NCBI RefSeq assembly: GCF_001586785.1 | Contig: NZ_LUFH02000021.1 | Span: 1-63,616, forward strand | Source of the DNA: Sphaerospermopsis aphanizomenoides BCCUSP55 | Lineage (GTDB): Bacteria; Cyanobacteriota; Cyanobacteriia; Cyanobacteriales; Nostocaceae | Direction: 5' to 3' | Length of the DNA: 63,616 bases | Shown: piece after piece, positions 1 through 8,825 of the stretch | Numbering within the stretch: position 1 is the first letter of the stretch | How the letters are laid out: each line of letters starts with the position of its first letter | Translations under genes and position numbers: made by a program | Notes under the pieces: model-generated | The model's input: only the letters and a program-made list of their open reading frames with translations | Database searches by the model: none | Told to the model about the DNA's origin: nothing

Positions 1-44
1 CCTGCTACGAAGGTGAGGATGAGGATGATGAACACTATATGTAA
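1..44 (+). CDS. Possible C-terminal end of an upstream gene (partial)
   Basis: A frame open from base 3 gives a short acidic tail, CYEGEDEDDEHYM, ending at a TAA at 42-44. Such an acidic tail looks like a genuine protein end, but only 13 codons are visible and the gene runs off the window. It may instead be non-coding DNA of the neighbouring IS110 element. No function can be given. Confidence 0.25.
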   Translation, partial: CYEGEDEDDEHYM

Positions 45-59
45 CCGCCTGATGATGGC

Positions 60-241
60 TGCTTAGACCCGGTAGCCGAAACACACCCCTTGGTGTGTCG
101 CGGATTGGGTCCAAACCAATCTTGCAAAAAGCACAACCAGCTTAGGGCTTTCACAGTGAAGTAAGCTCATGGCTTTTCATTTTTCGTAAGCTCGGTTGAT
201 TTGTGCTTTCAAAATGTGTCTGCCAGTGTTTGCAGCACTGG
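60..241 (+). ncRNA. Candidate IS110 bridge RNA in the transposase 5' region
   Basis: Three strong stem-loops lie in series. The first (66-111) is built from GACCC/GGGTC, CCG/CGG and ACACACC/GGTGTGT stems separated by internal loops. The second (131-206) pairs GCACAA with TTGTGC and AGCTTA with TAAGCT, and contains two copies of GTAAGCTC (161-168, 186-193) that could compete for the same strand. The third pairs CCAGTG (223-228) with CACTGG (236-241). IS110-group elements are known to encode a structured bridge RNA from the region before the transposase, with guide sequences in internal loops of two stem-loops. The architecture fits; the assignment is inference, with no promoter or guide match shown. 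Confidence 0.4.
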
Positions 242-329
242 TTTTTGCTTTGAGACTGAATCAGGCTCGTTGGCCTTTGGGTGATTCACAAGCGTTGTTG
301 ACACAGTTCACACCTACAAGAAAAACAGA

Positions 330-1523
330 ATGACTAGAGTTTTGGGGTTGGATGTTTCCAAGTCCAGCGTTTCTTGCTGCTTACTCACGGAAAAGCCGAA
401 TATTCCAAGGGAATTTTACTATGAATGTCGGTTTTATAAATTTGAATCTAATCTTGTTGGTTTGTCGGGGTTGATGGCACTAAAGCCAGAAATTGCACTG
501 CTTGAACCGACTGGCGTTAATTACTCACGGTTTTGGGTGGAACACTTGACCCGTGCTGGTGTGGAAGTGAGGTTTATTGGACATAAACAACTGAGGAACT
601 ACAGAGAAAACCACCTTGGCTTACCTGATAAAGATGATGATGCTGATTCACTAGCCATCGCCTGTTACCAGTTTGATTACGGAAATGATTTAAGCAGGTT
701 TGTTCAGGTGCGCGATCGCATTGTTTCCAGAATTCGTGAGTTAGTGTTGAGGCTTAACCACCTTTCCAGAATTCAGTCACCGATAATTAACAGGGCTAGA
801 CAAGATTTAGCTTGGCAGTTTCCAGAAGTTGCGCTCGTAGTTTCACGTCGCGGTGTTTCTGGAAAAGTCCCTCTGTTGTGGGGGTGGCTTGCTGGGGAAA
901 GAGAATCAACCAGGTACGACAAACTTTATAAATCTAGTGCTGGAATTGGTTTAACTAACTCAGTCAAATTTCACGCGCAGCGCATTTGTAGCTTACAGCG
1001 AGAGGAACAGTTAATTGAGGATGAACTCTCGCAACTCCTCCAGGACGAACGCTTTACCAACTACCGCGAAGTTTTCCAGAAATTAAACTTAGGCGATCGC
1101 CTACAGGCTGTTATCATCTCCCAAATTTTCCCCCTAGAAAATTTCTTAGGTGAGGATGGTAAACCTGTTATCAGAATTAGGAAGGGGAGAAAATCTGGTA
1201 AACCTACCAAACGTCATTTATCACTTAGGAAATTTCAAAAAGCTTTGGGTGTTGCACCATCCCAAGAGTCAAGCGGTGATATTTCCAAATCTAAAGTTAG
1301 TGGTGGTTCTGCTTTGTGCCGTCGTTCACTCTGGCAATGGGTTTTTAGTGCGGTTGAACCCGCCCGCCGCCGCACAAATCCAGTGCTAAAGGAACTGGGT
1401 AAATTCTTGGATGCTGAGAAAGCATCTGGTAAACCAGTCAAACTGGTGAGGATGCGAGTAGCAGTAAGAGCGGTAAAACTTCTGTTTAAAATGCTAATTG
1501 CATCCAGAAAAGTTCTAGACTGA
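330..1523 (+). CDS. IS110 family DEDD transposase
   Basis: This 397-residue protein has the two parts expected of IS110 recombinases. The N-terminal RuvC-like domain shows LGLDVSKSS (Asp8), LLEPTG (Glu near residue 60) and [12 protein letters not shown] (acidic pair near residue 103), matching the DEDD signature. The C-terminal Transposase_20 region shows [11 protein letters not shown] and [16 protein letters not shown], where the conserved serine of the family sits. Length is typical. The frame is intact, so the element could be active. The ATG follows a weak AAAACAG leader. These enzymes work with an element-encoded bridge RNA, for which the structured DNA upstream is a candidate. It lies codirectionally just before tpiA. 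Confidence 0.9.
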   Translation: MTRVLGLDVSKSSVSCCLLTEKPNIPREFYYECRFYKFESNLVGLSGLMALKPEIALLEPTGVNYSRFWVEHLTRAGVEVRFIGHKQLRNYRENHLGLPDKDDDADSLAIACYQFDYGNDLSRFVQVRDRIVSRIRELVLRLNHLSRIQSPIINRARQDLAWQFPEVALVVSRRGVSGKVPLLWGWLAGERESTRYDKLYKSSAGIGLTNSVKFHAQRICSLQREEQLIEDELSQLLQDERFTNYREVFQKLNLGDRLQAVIISQIFPLENFLGEDGKPVIRIRKGRKSGKPTKRHLSLRKFQKALGVAPSQESSGDISKSKVSGGSALCRRSLWQWVFSAVEPARRRTNPVLKELGKFLDAEKASGKPVKLVRMRVAVRAVKLLFKMLIASRKVLD

Positions 1524-1564
1524 AAAATGCATCTAGTAGCGTTAGCATCTTGACAAAATCACCT

Positions 1565-2311
1565 GTGCGAAAAATCGTTATAGCCGGCAACTGGAAAATG
1601 TTCAAAACTCAGGCAGAATCCGAAGAATTCTTACGCGGATTTTTGCCCCTCTTGGAGGAAACACCCTCAGAACGAGAAGTAGTTCTGTGTCCTCCCTTCA
1701 CTGACTTAAGCGTCATGTCCAAATATTTGCACGGTAGCCTGATCCAACTGGGCGCACAAAACGTCCACTGGGAAGAAAATGGAGCCTACACCGGTGAAAT
1801 TGCTGCTCCCATGCTCACAGAAATTGGTGTGCGCTATGTTATAGTCGGTCACAGTGAAAGACGGCAATACTTTGGCGAAACAGACGCGACCGTCAATCTA
1901 CGCTTGAAAGCAGCACAAAAGCACGGACTTACCCCCATTCTTTGTGTTGGTGAAACCAAACAACAACGGGACGCAGGGGACACCGAACAACTGATTAGCA
2001 GCCAATTAGAAAAAGGCTTAGTAGATGTGGATCAAACCAATTTGGTCATTGCTTATGAACCAATTTGGGCAATTGGTACCGGTGATACCTGTGAAACCAA
2101 AGAAGCGAATCGGGTCATTGGCTTAATTCGCTCTCAGTTGACGAATCCTAACGTATCTATTCAATACGGCGGTTCTGTTAAACCGAATAATATTGATGAA
2201 ATTATGGCTCAACCAGAAATTGACGGCGTTCTCGTGGGAGGAGCCAGTCTTGAAGCTGAGAGTTTTGCCAGAATTGTCAATTATTCAGTAGTATCAGTAG
2301 CAAATCTTTGA
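1565..2311 (+). CDS. tpiA: Triose-phosphate isomerase
   Basis: The enzyme interconverts dihydroxyacetone phosphate and glyceraldehyde 3-phosphate in glycolysis and the Calvin cycle. Visible signatures are the N-terminal AGNWKM with the active-site Lys, VGHSERR (catalytic His), [10 protein letters not shown] (catalytic Glu and flexible loop 6) and [15 protein letters not shown] (phosphate binding). I prefer the GTG start at 1565, giving [10 protein letters not shown] and 248 residues as in related cyanobacterial proteins; an in-frame TTG at 1550 would add five unsupported residues. The IS110 transposase stops only 41 bp upstream, so the native promoter may have been displaced. A hairpin terminator follows at 2334. 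Confidence 0.97.
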   Translation: MRKIVIAGNWKMFKTQAESEEFLRGFLPLLEETPSEREVVLCPPFTDLSVMSKYLHGSLIQLGAQNVHWEENGAYTGEIAAPMLTEIGVRYVIVGHSERRQYFGETDATVNLRLKAAQKHGLTPILCVGETKQQRDAGDTEQLISSQLEKGLVDVDQTNLVIAYEPIWAIGTGDTCETKEANRVIGLIRSQLTNPNVSIQYGGSVKPNNIDEIMAQPEIDGVLVGGASLEAESFARIVNYSVVSVANL

Positions 2312-2333
2312 TAACTGCTCATCAACTAAGTTT

Positions 2334-2354
2334 AGTCCGTTTCAACGGACTTTT
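2334..2354 (+). terminator. Rho-independent terminator after tpiA
   Basis: A perfect 7-bp stem (AGTCCGT/ACGGACT) with a TTCA loop is followed directly by TTTT, 23 bp after the tpiA stop codon. Confidence 0.75.
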
Positions 2355-2361
2355 GCTATTA

Positions 2362-2383
2362 GCCTCGGAATTCATTCCGAGGC
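2362..2383. repeat. Perfect 10-bp inverted repeat
   Basis: GCCTCGGAAT and ATTCCGAGGC are separated by two bases. The palindrome sits directly behind the tpiA terminator and probably forms a second hairpin in the transcript. It may be a dispersed repeat of this genome, but there is no second copy in the window. Confidence 0.6.
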
Positions 2384-2401
2384 GGTATGAAACTGAACAT
2401 A

Positions 2402-2465
2402 AAAATTCAAAATTCAAAATTCAAAATTCAAAATTCCAACTCCTGACTGCTGACTGCTGACTCCT
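2402..2465. repeat. Heptamer tandem repeats (STRR) before folP
   Basis: Five copies of a 7-bp unit (AAATTCA) are followed by a second family built on CTGACTG/CTGACTC. Short tandemly repeated repetitive sequences of seven bases are characteristic of heterocyst-forming cyanobacteria. They leave little room for a normal folP promoter between 2384 and 2472. Confidence 0.85.
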
Positions 2466-2472
2466 ATAAATT

Positions 2473-3336
2473 ATGTCAAATCAATTAATTATTCGAGAAC
2501 GTTGTTTTGCTTGGGGACAGCGAACATATTTGATGGGAATTTTAAATGTCACCCCAGACAGCTTTAGTGATGGTGGTCAATTTAACACTGCTTCAGCGGC
2601 TTTAGCTCAGGCGCAAGCAATGGTAGCCGCTGGTGCTGATATTATTGATATCGGTGGTCAATCAACAAGGCCAGGAGCAGAACAAATAAGCCTCACAGAA
2701 GAACTTGACAGAGTTCTGTCAGTTTTGCAAGTGATCAGACCAAAAATTTCCATTCCCATTTCTGTAGATACAACTAGAGCCGAAGTAGCGAAAGCTGCTG
2801 TAGAAGCGGGGGCTGATATAGTTAATGATATTTCTGGAGGTACTTATGACTCCCAAATGTTGCCAACTGTGGCCAAGTTAGATGTACCCATTATGTTAAT
2901 GCATATCCGAGGAACTCCCCAAACGATGCAAAAACAAACAGATTATCAAGATTTCATGGGTGAGATTTCTAGTTTTTTATCCCAGCAAATAGCAGCCGCA
3001 GTTGCAGCAGGTATTAAACAGGACAAAATTATTATTGATCCTGGTATTGGCTTTGCTAAAAACTATGAGCAAAATTTAGAAATTTTTCGCCGCTTGCAAA
3101 CCTTAAAAATGCTTAACTGTCCCATCCTGGTGGGAGCTTCCCGTAAAAGTTTTATAGGTAAAATTTTAAATCAACCTCAACCAAAAGCCAGAGTATGGGG
3201 AACAGCAGCGGCGTGTTGTGCAGCCATTTTTAATGGTGCTGATATCCTCCGAGTTCACGATGTTGTAGAAATGCGTGATGTCTCCTTAGTTGCTGATGCT
3301 ATTTATCGGCAGGTGACAGGTGACAATGAACAGTAA
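2473..3336 (+). CDS. folP: Dihydropteroate synthase
   Basis: The enzyme condenses 4-aminobenzoate with hydroxymethyl-dihydropterin diphosphate in folate synthesis. The TIM-barrel signatures are all present: GILNVTPDSFSDGG, DIGGQSTRPGA, SVDTTRAEVA, NDISGG, DPGIGFAK and GASRKSFIG. Length (287 residues) is normal and the ATG is the first in frame. It lies 161 bp downstream of tpiA behind a terminator and tandem repeats, so it is probably transcribed separately. The last residues, QVTGDNEQ, are encoded by a CAGGTGACAGGTGACA repeat, so the heptamer repeat family has extended into the end of the gene. Confidence 0.96.
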   Translation: MSNQLIIRERCFAWGQRTYLMGILNVTPDSFSDGGQFNTASAALAQAQAMVAAGADIIDIGGQSTRPGAEQISLTEELDRVLSVLQVIRPKISIPISVDTTRAEVAKAAVEAGADIVNDISGGTYDSQMLPTVAKLDVPIMLMHIRGTPQTMQKQTDYQDFMGEISSFLSQQIAAAVAAGIKQDKIIIDPGIGFAKNYEQNLEIFRRLQTLKMLNCPILVGASRKSFIGKILNQPQPKARVWGTAAACCAAIFNGADILRVHDVVEMRDVSLVADAIYRQVTGDNEQ

Positions 3337-3369
3337 AAAGTCAGAGATTAATAACTGATAACTGAACTG

Positions 3370-4212
3370 TTAATTTGTTCCATTCCCAGCAGTTTTACCA
3401 TCATCTTCTTTAGTTACTGATTCAGCTATCAATTCCTGAAACATATCGGTTGAGTTCGCTGGATCTACAAATACAATTTTGGCGTTATTACTTTCTCCCA
3501 GTTTTTGGCTGGCTTGTACATAATCTTGAGCAATCAGATATCTTAAAAGCTCCTTGCTTTCTGGATGGGAACGTATAGCTTCAGAAATTATTTCCAGCGC
3601 CATCTTCGTTCCTTCAGCTTTTTTAATCGCTGCTTGTCGTTCTCCGTCAGCAGCAGAAATCAGCGCCTTTTTTTTATTCTCAGCAGCGCGTTCTTCTTGC
3701 ATCGAGTTGCGTACACTTTCAGGCGGTGTAACTCTTTGCAGGTCTATGCGAATAATTTCTACACCCCACTTATTTGTAATTGGATTTAACTGACCTAATA
3801 TGTTACGATCCATATCTGCCCTAGACATATTCGCATAGTCTAAAGTATTCTGGGCAATAACTTCTCGCAGGGTAGTTGTAGTTAAATTAGATAGTGCTTG
3901 TTGTAGATCATCAACTTCATAAAAGCTTTTTTCGATCTCAATGATCCGCCAATAAACAACTCCATCTACTTCCAGGTAGATACCATCTTTGGTGATGACA
4001 TTCTGAGGCTTGATGTCTAAAACCTGCTCCCTGGTTGTATCTTCCATCACAATTTGGTCAAGTAAGGGAACAATGAAGTTGAGTCCTGGTATAAGTTTGC
4101 GATGATACCGCCCCAGACGTTCAACTAGGGCTTCATTACCTTGGTTAATTATTTTGGCAGATCCTAAAGCATAACCTATGAGTGCTAAAACTATAGCAAT
4201 AATTGGTTCCAT
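3370..4212 (-). CDS. SPFH/Band 7 (stomatin-like) membrane protein
   Basis: The 280-residue product has one N-terminal hydrophobic segment (about residues 3-20), then a stomatin/prohibitin-type Band 7 domain (RLGRYHRKLIPGLNFIVP, then DGVVYWRI and NTLDYANMSR), and an alanine/glutamate-rich helical region (AAENKKKALISAADGERQAA) typical of SPFH oligomerisation. Such proteins form ring or cage scaffolds in membranes and affect membrane proteases or lipid domains. The usual NfeD-type partner is not adjacent. The gene is convergent with folP (33-bp gap). The precise role is unknown. Confidence 0.88.
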   Translation of the reverse strand: MEPIIAIVLALIGYALGSAKIINQGNEALVERLGRYHRKLIPGLNFIVPLLDQIVMEDTTREQVLDIKPQNVITKDGIYLEVDGVVYWRIIEIEKSFYEVDDLQQALSNLTTTTLREVIAQNTLDYANMSRADMDRNILGQLNPITNKWGVEIIRIDLQRVTPPESVRNSMQEERAAENKKKALISAADGERQAAIKKAEGTKMALEIISEAIRSHPESKELLRYLIAQDYVQASQKLGESNNAKIVFVDPANSTDMFQELIAESVTKEDDGKTAGNGTN

Positions 4213-4634
4213 ATATGCTCCTACTTAGGGTTTGGAAGAATTGAGTGTAAAACCGAATGATACCATTTTGAATTTTAAATCTTTACATTCAGAAAGACTG
4301 ACTAGACTTCCTGTATAAATCACTCACAAAAATATTTGTAAGCGTTTAGCAGCAGCTACAACATAAAAGCTGTTCAGGTGTCCTCTAAATTTAAGCATAA
4401 AATAGCACAATCAAAGATTTTCAATGCCAAAATTCAGGAATCAGCAGGGGTAAGGTATTGTTTTAACACTAACTTTGATGGAGGTAAAGGACATTTTTTA
4501 ACACTTATAGCCCACATTCCGGTGAGGTACAGGAAGAAAGAATTAACCGCAGATGGACGCAGATAAACGCAGATAAATTTGTACCTCATTAGATTAGGAA
4601 ACGCTAGACTGAAAATTACTCTTATTCATCCAAT
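4213..4634. other. Gene-free stretch with dispersed CGCAGAT repeat
   Basis: No convincing gene is visible. At 4545-4577 is a repeat built on CGCAGATGGACGCAGATAAA. Close relatives recur at 43341-43367, 46900-46930 and 47376-47412. The region should also contain the promoter of the SPFH gene on the minus strand, but no clear -35/-10 pair could be fixed. Confidence 0.6.
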
Positions 4635-5486
4635 TCATCCGCCTACATTCATAGCTGCTAAAAAAGCTTTTTGACTGACATCTTTGTAAACAGTTTGTAA
4701 ATAATTCATAGTCAGTTCAGTAGCAGATGAATTCACTAAATTTTCTTCATCTTTAGCTAGGGGAATTGTCCCTAAAACTTCTAATACTATCTCACTAACA
4801 CTAGGGGAAATGACCACTAAAGATGATTCTAATGGTTCATTATATTGCCAACAATTATCTAAGTTTAATGAATATTGATGTTCGGAAGTTGTTGGTTGAA
4901 TTTCAGAAGTTTCTGTTTTTTTAGTTTTTTCGTCAGATTGATCTAAATTTTTATTGCTGCGTAAATTACGTAAATCACTAATAATTTTCTCTCTGGTGCG
5001 CCCTCGTAATTGAAATAAAACAAAAGGGTCCTCACTAAAGCGATCGCCTAATTGATAATACACAGCGCCAATATGTTTACAAGGCACTGCTTTATCAGGA
5101 CAAGAACATTTACCGTGAACGTCACCTAAAGTAAAAGGAAATAATGAAAGTCCGTTAGATGTAAAGACTTCTTCTATATTTTGTGGCATTTCTCCTGCTA
5201 GTAACTTAGCAGCAAAAATCGCCTTTCGGGACATTGTTTCAATTACATAACCCCATTCTTCATCACTGAAAGAATCGAGGAAAAGAGAAACTTTATAAGG
5301 TTCTACTTCACTACCTTGCACCCGTGCTAAAACTTTTGCACCTTTAAACTCAATACTCAAAACATTTCCTTGTCTTGAATAATTTCTCGCTCGTTCTAAC
5401 CGCTTTTTAAACCGATAAGAATCTAGTAAATCTAGCCATCGCTGTGACCACCATTCTCTACTTGCTTGCAGGGTAAAATTAGTCAT
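4635..5486 (-). CDS. SWIM zinc-finger protein, partner of the SNF2 helicase
   Basis: The 283-residue protein contains a SWIM zinc finger near residue 128: C-S-C followed by CKH in KCSCPDKAVPCKHIGAVYY. SWIM fingers bind DNA or proteins. The N-terminal 110 residues form a domain often seen in front of bacterial SWIM motifs; the C-terminal 120 residues are polar and not recognised. Its start overlaps the stop of the SNF2 gene by 4 bp (ATGA), so the two are translationally coupled and probably act together. Coupled SNF2/SWIM genes are common in cyanobacteria; their biological task is not established. Confidence 0.85.
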   Translation of the reverse strand: MTNFTLQASREWWSQRWLDLLDSYRFKKRLERARNYSRQGNVLSIEFKGAKVLARVQGSEVEPYKVSLFLDSFSDEEWGYVIETMSRKAIFAAKLLAGEMPQNIEEVFTSNGLSLFPFTLGDVHGKCSCPDKAVPCKHIGAVYYQLGDRFSEDPFVLFQLRGRTREKIISDLRNLRSNKNLDQSDEKTKKTETSEIQPTTSEHQYSLNLDNCWQYNEPLESSLVVISPSVSEIVLEVLGTIPLAKDEENLVNSSATELTMNYLQTVYKDVSQKAFLAAMNVGG

Positions 5487-8400
5487 TCTTCATCCTCATC
5501 AATTATTGCATTTCGATCCAGTAATAATAAATTACGCAATTGGTCGGTATCTAATTCAGTTAACCATTCTTCACCAGCACCAACAACCTGTTCTGCTAAT
5601 TGTTTTTTACTTTCAATCATGTCATTAATTTTTTCTTCTAATGTTCCAGTACAGACAAATTTATGTACTTGGACATTCTTAGTTTGTCCAATTCTAAATA
5701 CTCTATCTGTGGCTTGATTTTCTACAGCGGGATTCCACCATCTATCAAAATGAAAGACATGATTTGCCCTGGTTAAATTCAAACCTACACCACCAGCTTT
5801 TAAGGACAAAATCATAATGGGTGGCCCTTGAGGATCATTTTGGAAACGGTCAATCATTTCTTCCCGTTGCTTTTTACTGGTACTACCATATAAAAAGAAT
5901 ATTTCTCTTCCTAGCTGTTTTTCTAAATAGGGTTTAAGCAATTTACCCCATTCAGCAAATTGGGTAAAAATTAAGGCGCGGTTTTCTTCTGCTAAAACTT
6001 CCTCTAGCATTTCCTCTAGACGCTGCAATTTGGCAGAATGCTGTTTTTCTAAACTTGATTCTTTTAAATACTGTGCAGGATGATTACAAATCTGTTTTAA
6101 CTTAACTAATAAAGCTAAAATCAGACCTCGGCGCTGTAAACCTTCTGCTGATTCAATTTCAACTAAAGATTCATCAACCAATTTTTGATATAATTGCCCT
6201 TGTGCAGCAGTCAAACCACAAAACACTGTCATCTCTTGCTTTTCTGGCAAGTCTTGAATAATTGATTTATCAGTTTTCAAACGCCGTAAAATAAAAGGTT
6301 GGACTAATGAGCGTAATTGTGTTAAAGAAGCTGTATCACCATACTTCTCTATTGGCATGGCAAACCGTCTTTGAAAAAATTGTTTATTACCTAAATAACC
6401 AGGATTGAGAAAATCTAAAATAGACCATAATTCTTGCAATCTATTTTCTACTGGCGTACCTGTCAAAGCAATACGAAATGAGGTTTCTAACTTCCGCACA
6501 GCTTGAGATTGCTTTGCATCTGCATTTTTGATATTTTGCGCTTCATCTAATACAATTATTTGCCAATTAACGGTTTGTAATAACTTAATATCTCGTTGTA
6601 CCAGGGAGTAACTAGTAATTACTAAATTGTGTTTATTTGCAGTTTCGGTAAATGTCTTACCTTTGGGACGTTTATCACCGTGATATTCTAGAACTTTCAG
6701 GTTAGGGGCAAATTTCTTGACTTCTCTTTCCCAATTACCTAAAACGGACGTGGGACAAACTAAGAGAGTTGGGTTTTCTAGTGCATCCTGTTCTTGGAGA
6801 TGGAGTAGAAAAACAATAAATTGTACCGACTTTCCCAGTCCCATATCATCCGCTAAACAAGCACCCAAACCCCAACGTTCCAGAAACGCTAACCAAGCAG
6901 CACCACGTTCTTGATAAGGTCGTAATTGTCCGCGAAAATTGCTAGGAGTTGGTAAAGGTTGAATATCTTGATTATTAGTTAAAGCCCCAACTAATTCCTG
7001 CAATGCACCAGAGGCTTCAAAACTCACGACAGGCAATTTTTCAATGACTTGAGTATCTCCTGTACTAATCCTTAAAGCATCTTCTAATGATAGAGACATC
7101 TGTTCTTTACGCGATGCAAAAAAGTTTTGAGCAGTTTTAATATCTTGAGGACGCAGTTCTACCCACTCACTATTAATTTCTACCAAAGGACTATTTAAAG
7201 CGACTAATTTATCAAATTCGGCTTTAGAAATTGTCTGTCCACCAATTGCTAATTGCCACTGGAAATTTAACAAACTTTGTAAACCCAAACGTCCCTGTTT
7301 TTTCTTGGGTGTTTCGGCGCTAATTTTCAAACCTAAACGATTCGCCCAGCCTTCACGGTTAGCTAAACTTGGTGGTAAAACAACTCCTAAACCGCTATCT
7401 TCTAACCTCCAAGCTACAGATTTGATAAATTCATAAGCCTGCATAGGGGTGAGATAACAAAATTGTGGAGATTCAGTTTCTAAACTAGGGGCTATAACTG
7501 GATACAATCGAGAAGCTAAACCCAAACCACGCAAAAATGTTTCTTGGGGTTGTTCAATTGTCCGATTTTGATAAACTAATTTTTCTACAGGATGATTCCA
7601 AATAGTTGCTGCATCTACTAAAAATTCTGCATCATCTGCTGCTTGCAGAAAGTAAGCTAATAGCCAATCTGTTTTTCCTGCTTCCGGGGCATGAAGTTGA
7701 AAACAGGTTCTAAATAAAGCTTTTCCTGTTAATTGATATTGTAAAGGTAGAGTCCAAGCTTTGAGGGCTGCTTCTAACCTGTCTAATCCCATTGCATCGC
7801 TATTAATTTTATTCGATGCACTATTTAAAGCCTGTAACCACTGTTGTACAGCAGGTGGTAAAGACATCATTAACCTATTGTCAATGGGAGATTTAGAAAC
7901 CAGCATATCCCGCATTTGGGCATCTACTACACTATTGAGAAATCCCAGAATTAATTCCTGTGCTGATGGTGGTAAATCAACTGCTAAATTTTGCTGATTT
8001 TTATCTCTATCTTTTTGATATGTACGACAAATCAATGGCATTTTTGCAGCAAATTTTTCTAACCGAGTTGTATCTAAAGCACTATCTAAAAGTACCTTCC
8101 ATTGGGCAACTAAAGAACCATCTGCTTCTGTTTGAATGGTTGGTAAAAACTTACAACGGGAAATTAAATCTAAACTCCAACGTGCTATTTGTACCCAAAA
8201 ACGTAAATCGCCTCCCAAAAATGCGTTTTGACCATCAGTGGAACTCAATGGTAAAGCCGTGAGTAATTTTATGGCTGCATTGGGTTGAAGACAAAAACCT
8301 TCAATTTTCCAAGGTTGTAAGTATTGTGGTGAATTACTATCAATATTTAAACTAGCAGAATGTACAGGAGAGATTGCTTTATCCTGTTCTATAAAGGAGG

Positions 8401-8725
8401 TTGGTAAAGCAATAATTTGTGACTGCTTGGGTAAGGTTTGTTCGGTTTTGGGTGCTGTTTTACGTCCTTTGACTGGAGTAAAAGAAACTGAAGATGTTTG
8501 AAGATTTTGAAGATCTTGAATATAATTAGAAATCGCTAAATTATTTACTGTCAACCATTCACTCAACTCCTTTGGTGTCATTGCCAAGGGATTGATGGGG
8601 ATTTCTGCTAGAGTAATAAATTCAAGATTAATCTGGGAAGTACGCCAAGTTTCTCCCCAAATAAATAAACAATTCTCAGAATTATCTTGTTTTTTATTTA
8701 ACCAAACACCGTGTAGAATTGCCAT
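5483..8725 (-). CDS. SNF2/Rad54-type DEAD/DEAH helicase
   Basis: The 1080-residue protein has a C-terminal SNF2 motor of about 480 residues: DDMGLGKSVQ (Walker A), LLVCPTSVLGNWERE (motif Ia region), VLDEAQNIKN (DEAQ box), ALTGTPVENR (motif III), LILSLKAGGVGLNLT and DRVFRIGQTKNVQVHKF (motifs V-VI). About 500 N-terminal residues match the bacterial SNF2-associated region. Such enzymes translocate on duplex DNA and remodel DNA-protein complexes. The gene leads a two-gene unit with the SWIM protein. No methylase, nuclease or other defence partner is adjacent, so a defence role cannot be claimed. Confidence 0.93.
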   Translation of the reverse strand: MAILHGVWLNKKQDNSENCLFIWGETWRTSQINLEFITLAEIPINPLAMTPKELSEWLTVNNLAISNYIQDLQNLQTSSVSFTPVKGRKTAPKTEQTLPKQSQIIALPTSFIEQDKAISPVHSASLNIDSNSPQYLQPWKIEGFCLQPNAAIKLLTALPLSSTDGQNAFLGGDLRFWVQIARWSLDLISRCKFLPTIQTEADGSLVAQWKVLLDSALDTTRLEKFAAKMPLICRTYQKDRDKNQQNLAVDLPPSAQELILGFLNSVVDAQMRDMLVSKSPIDNRLMMSLPPAVQQWLQALNSASNKINSDAMGLDRLEAALKAWTLPLQYQLTGKALFRTCFQLHAPEAGKTDWLLAYFLQAADDAEFLVDAATIWNHPVEKLVYQNRTIEQPQETFLRGLGLASRLYPVIAPSLETESPQFCYLTPMQAYEFIKSVAWRLEDSGLGVVLPPSLANREGWANRLGLKISAETPKKKQGRLGLQSLLNFQWQLAIGGQTISKAEFDKLVALNSPLVEINSEWVELRPQDIKTAQNFFASRKEQMSLSLEDALRISTGDTQVIEKLPVVSFEASGALQELVGALTNNQDIQPLPTPSNFRGQLRPYQERGAAWLAFLERWGLGACLADDMGLGKSVQFIVFLLHLQEQDALENPTLLVCPTSVLGNWEREVKKFAPNLKVLEYHGDKRPKGKTFTETANKHNLVITSYSLVQRDIKLLQTVNWQIIVLDEAQNIKNADAKQSQAVRKLETSFRIALTGTPVENRLQELWSILDFLNPGYLGNKQFFQRRFAMPIEKYGDTASLTQLRSLVQPFILRRLKTDKSIIQDLPEKQEMTVFCGLTAAQGQLYQKLVDESLVEIESAEGLQRRGLILALLVKLKQICNHPAQYLKESSLEKQHSAKLQRLEEMLEEVLAEENRALIFTQFAEWGKLLKPYLEKQLGREIFFLYGSTSKKQREEMIDRFQNDPQGPPIMILSLKAGGVGLNLTRANHVFHFDRWWNPAVENQATDRVFRIGQTKNVQVHKFVCTGTLEEKINDMIESKKQLAEQVVGAGEEWLTELDTDQLRNLLLLDRNAIIDEDEE

Positions 8726-8825
8726 TTTTATATTACGCTAATTTTTGACGAAGTTAATAAGTTAATATTTATTAGATAATTTATATTTGATATATCTGAG
8801 CTTTTAGATAACAATAATTCTCATT

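Larger units (their letters stand above)
45..1564 (+). mobile_element. IS110-type insertion sequence, ends undefined
   Basis: The segment holds one DEDD transposase gene (330-1523) and about 285 bp of structured gene-free DNA before it. IS110 elements lack the long terminal inverted repeats of most IS families, so the ends cannot be read from one copy. The limits given are outer bounds: the stop of the possible upstream reading frame on the left and the likely GTG start of tpiA on the right. The right end must lie in the roughly 40 bp between the transposase stop and tpiA. Confidence 0.5.

Noticed and set aside
4378-4566. 62-codon plus-strand frame in the SPFH/SWIM gap
   Set aside because: It overlaps the CGCAGAT repeat, lacks an RBS and resembles no family.
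4635-8725. SNF2/SWIM pair as part of a DISARM-like defence system
   Set aside because: No methyltransferase, phospholipase D or DUF1998 gene is adjacent.
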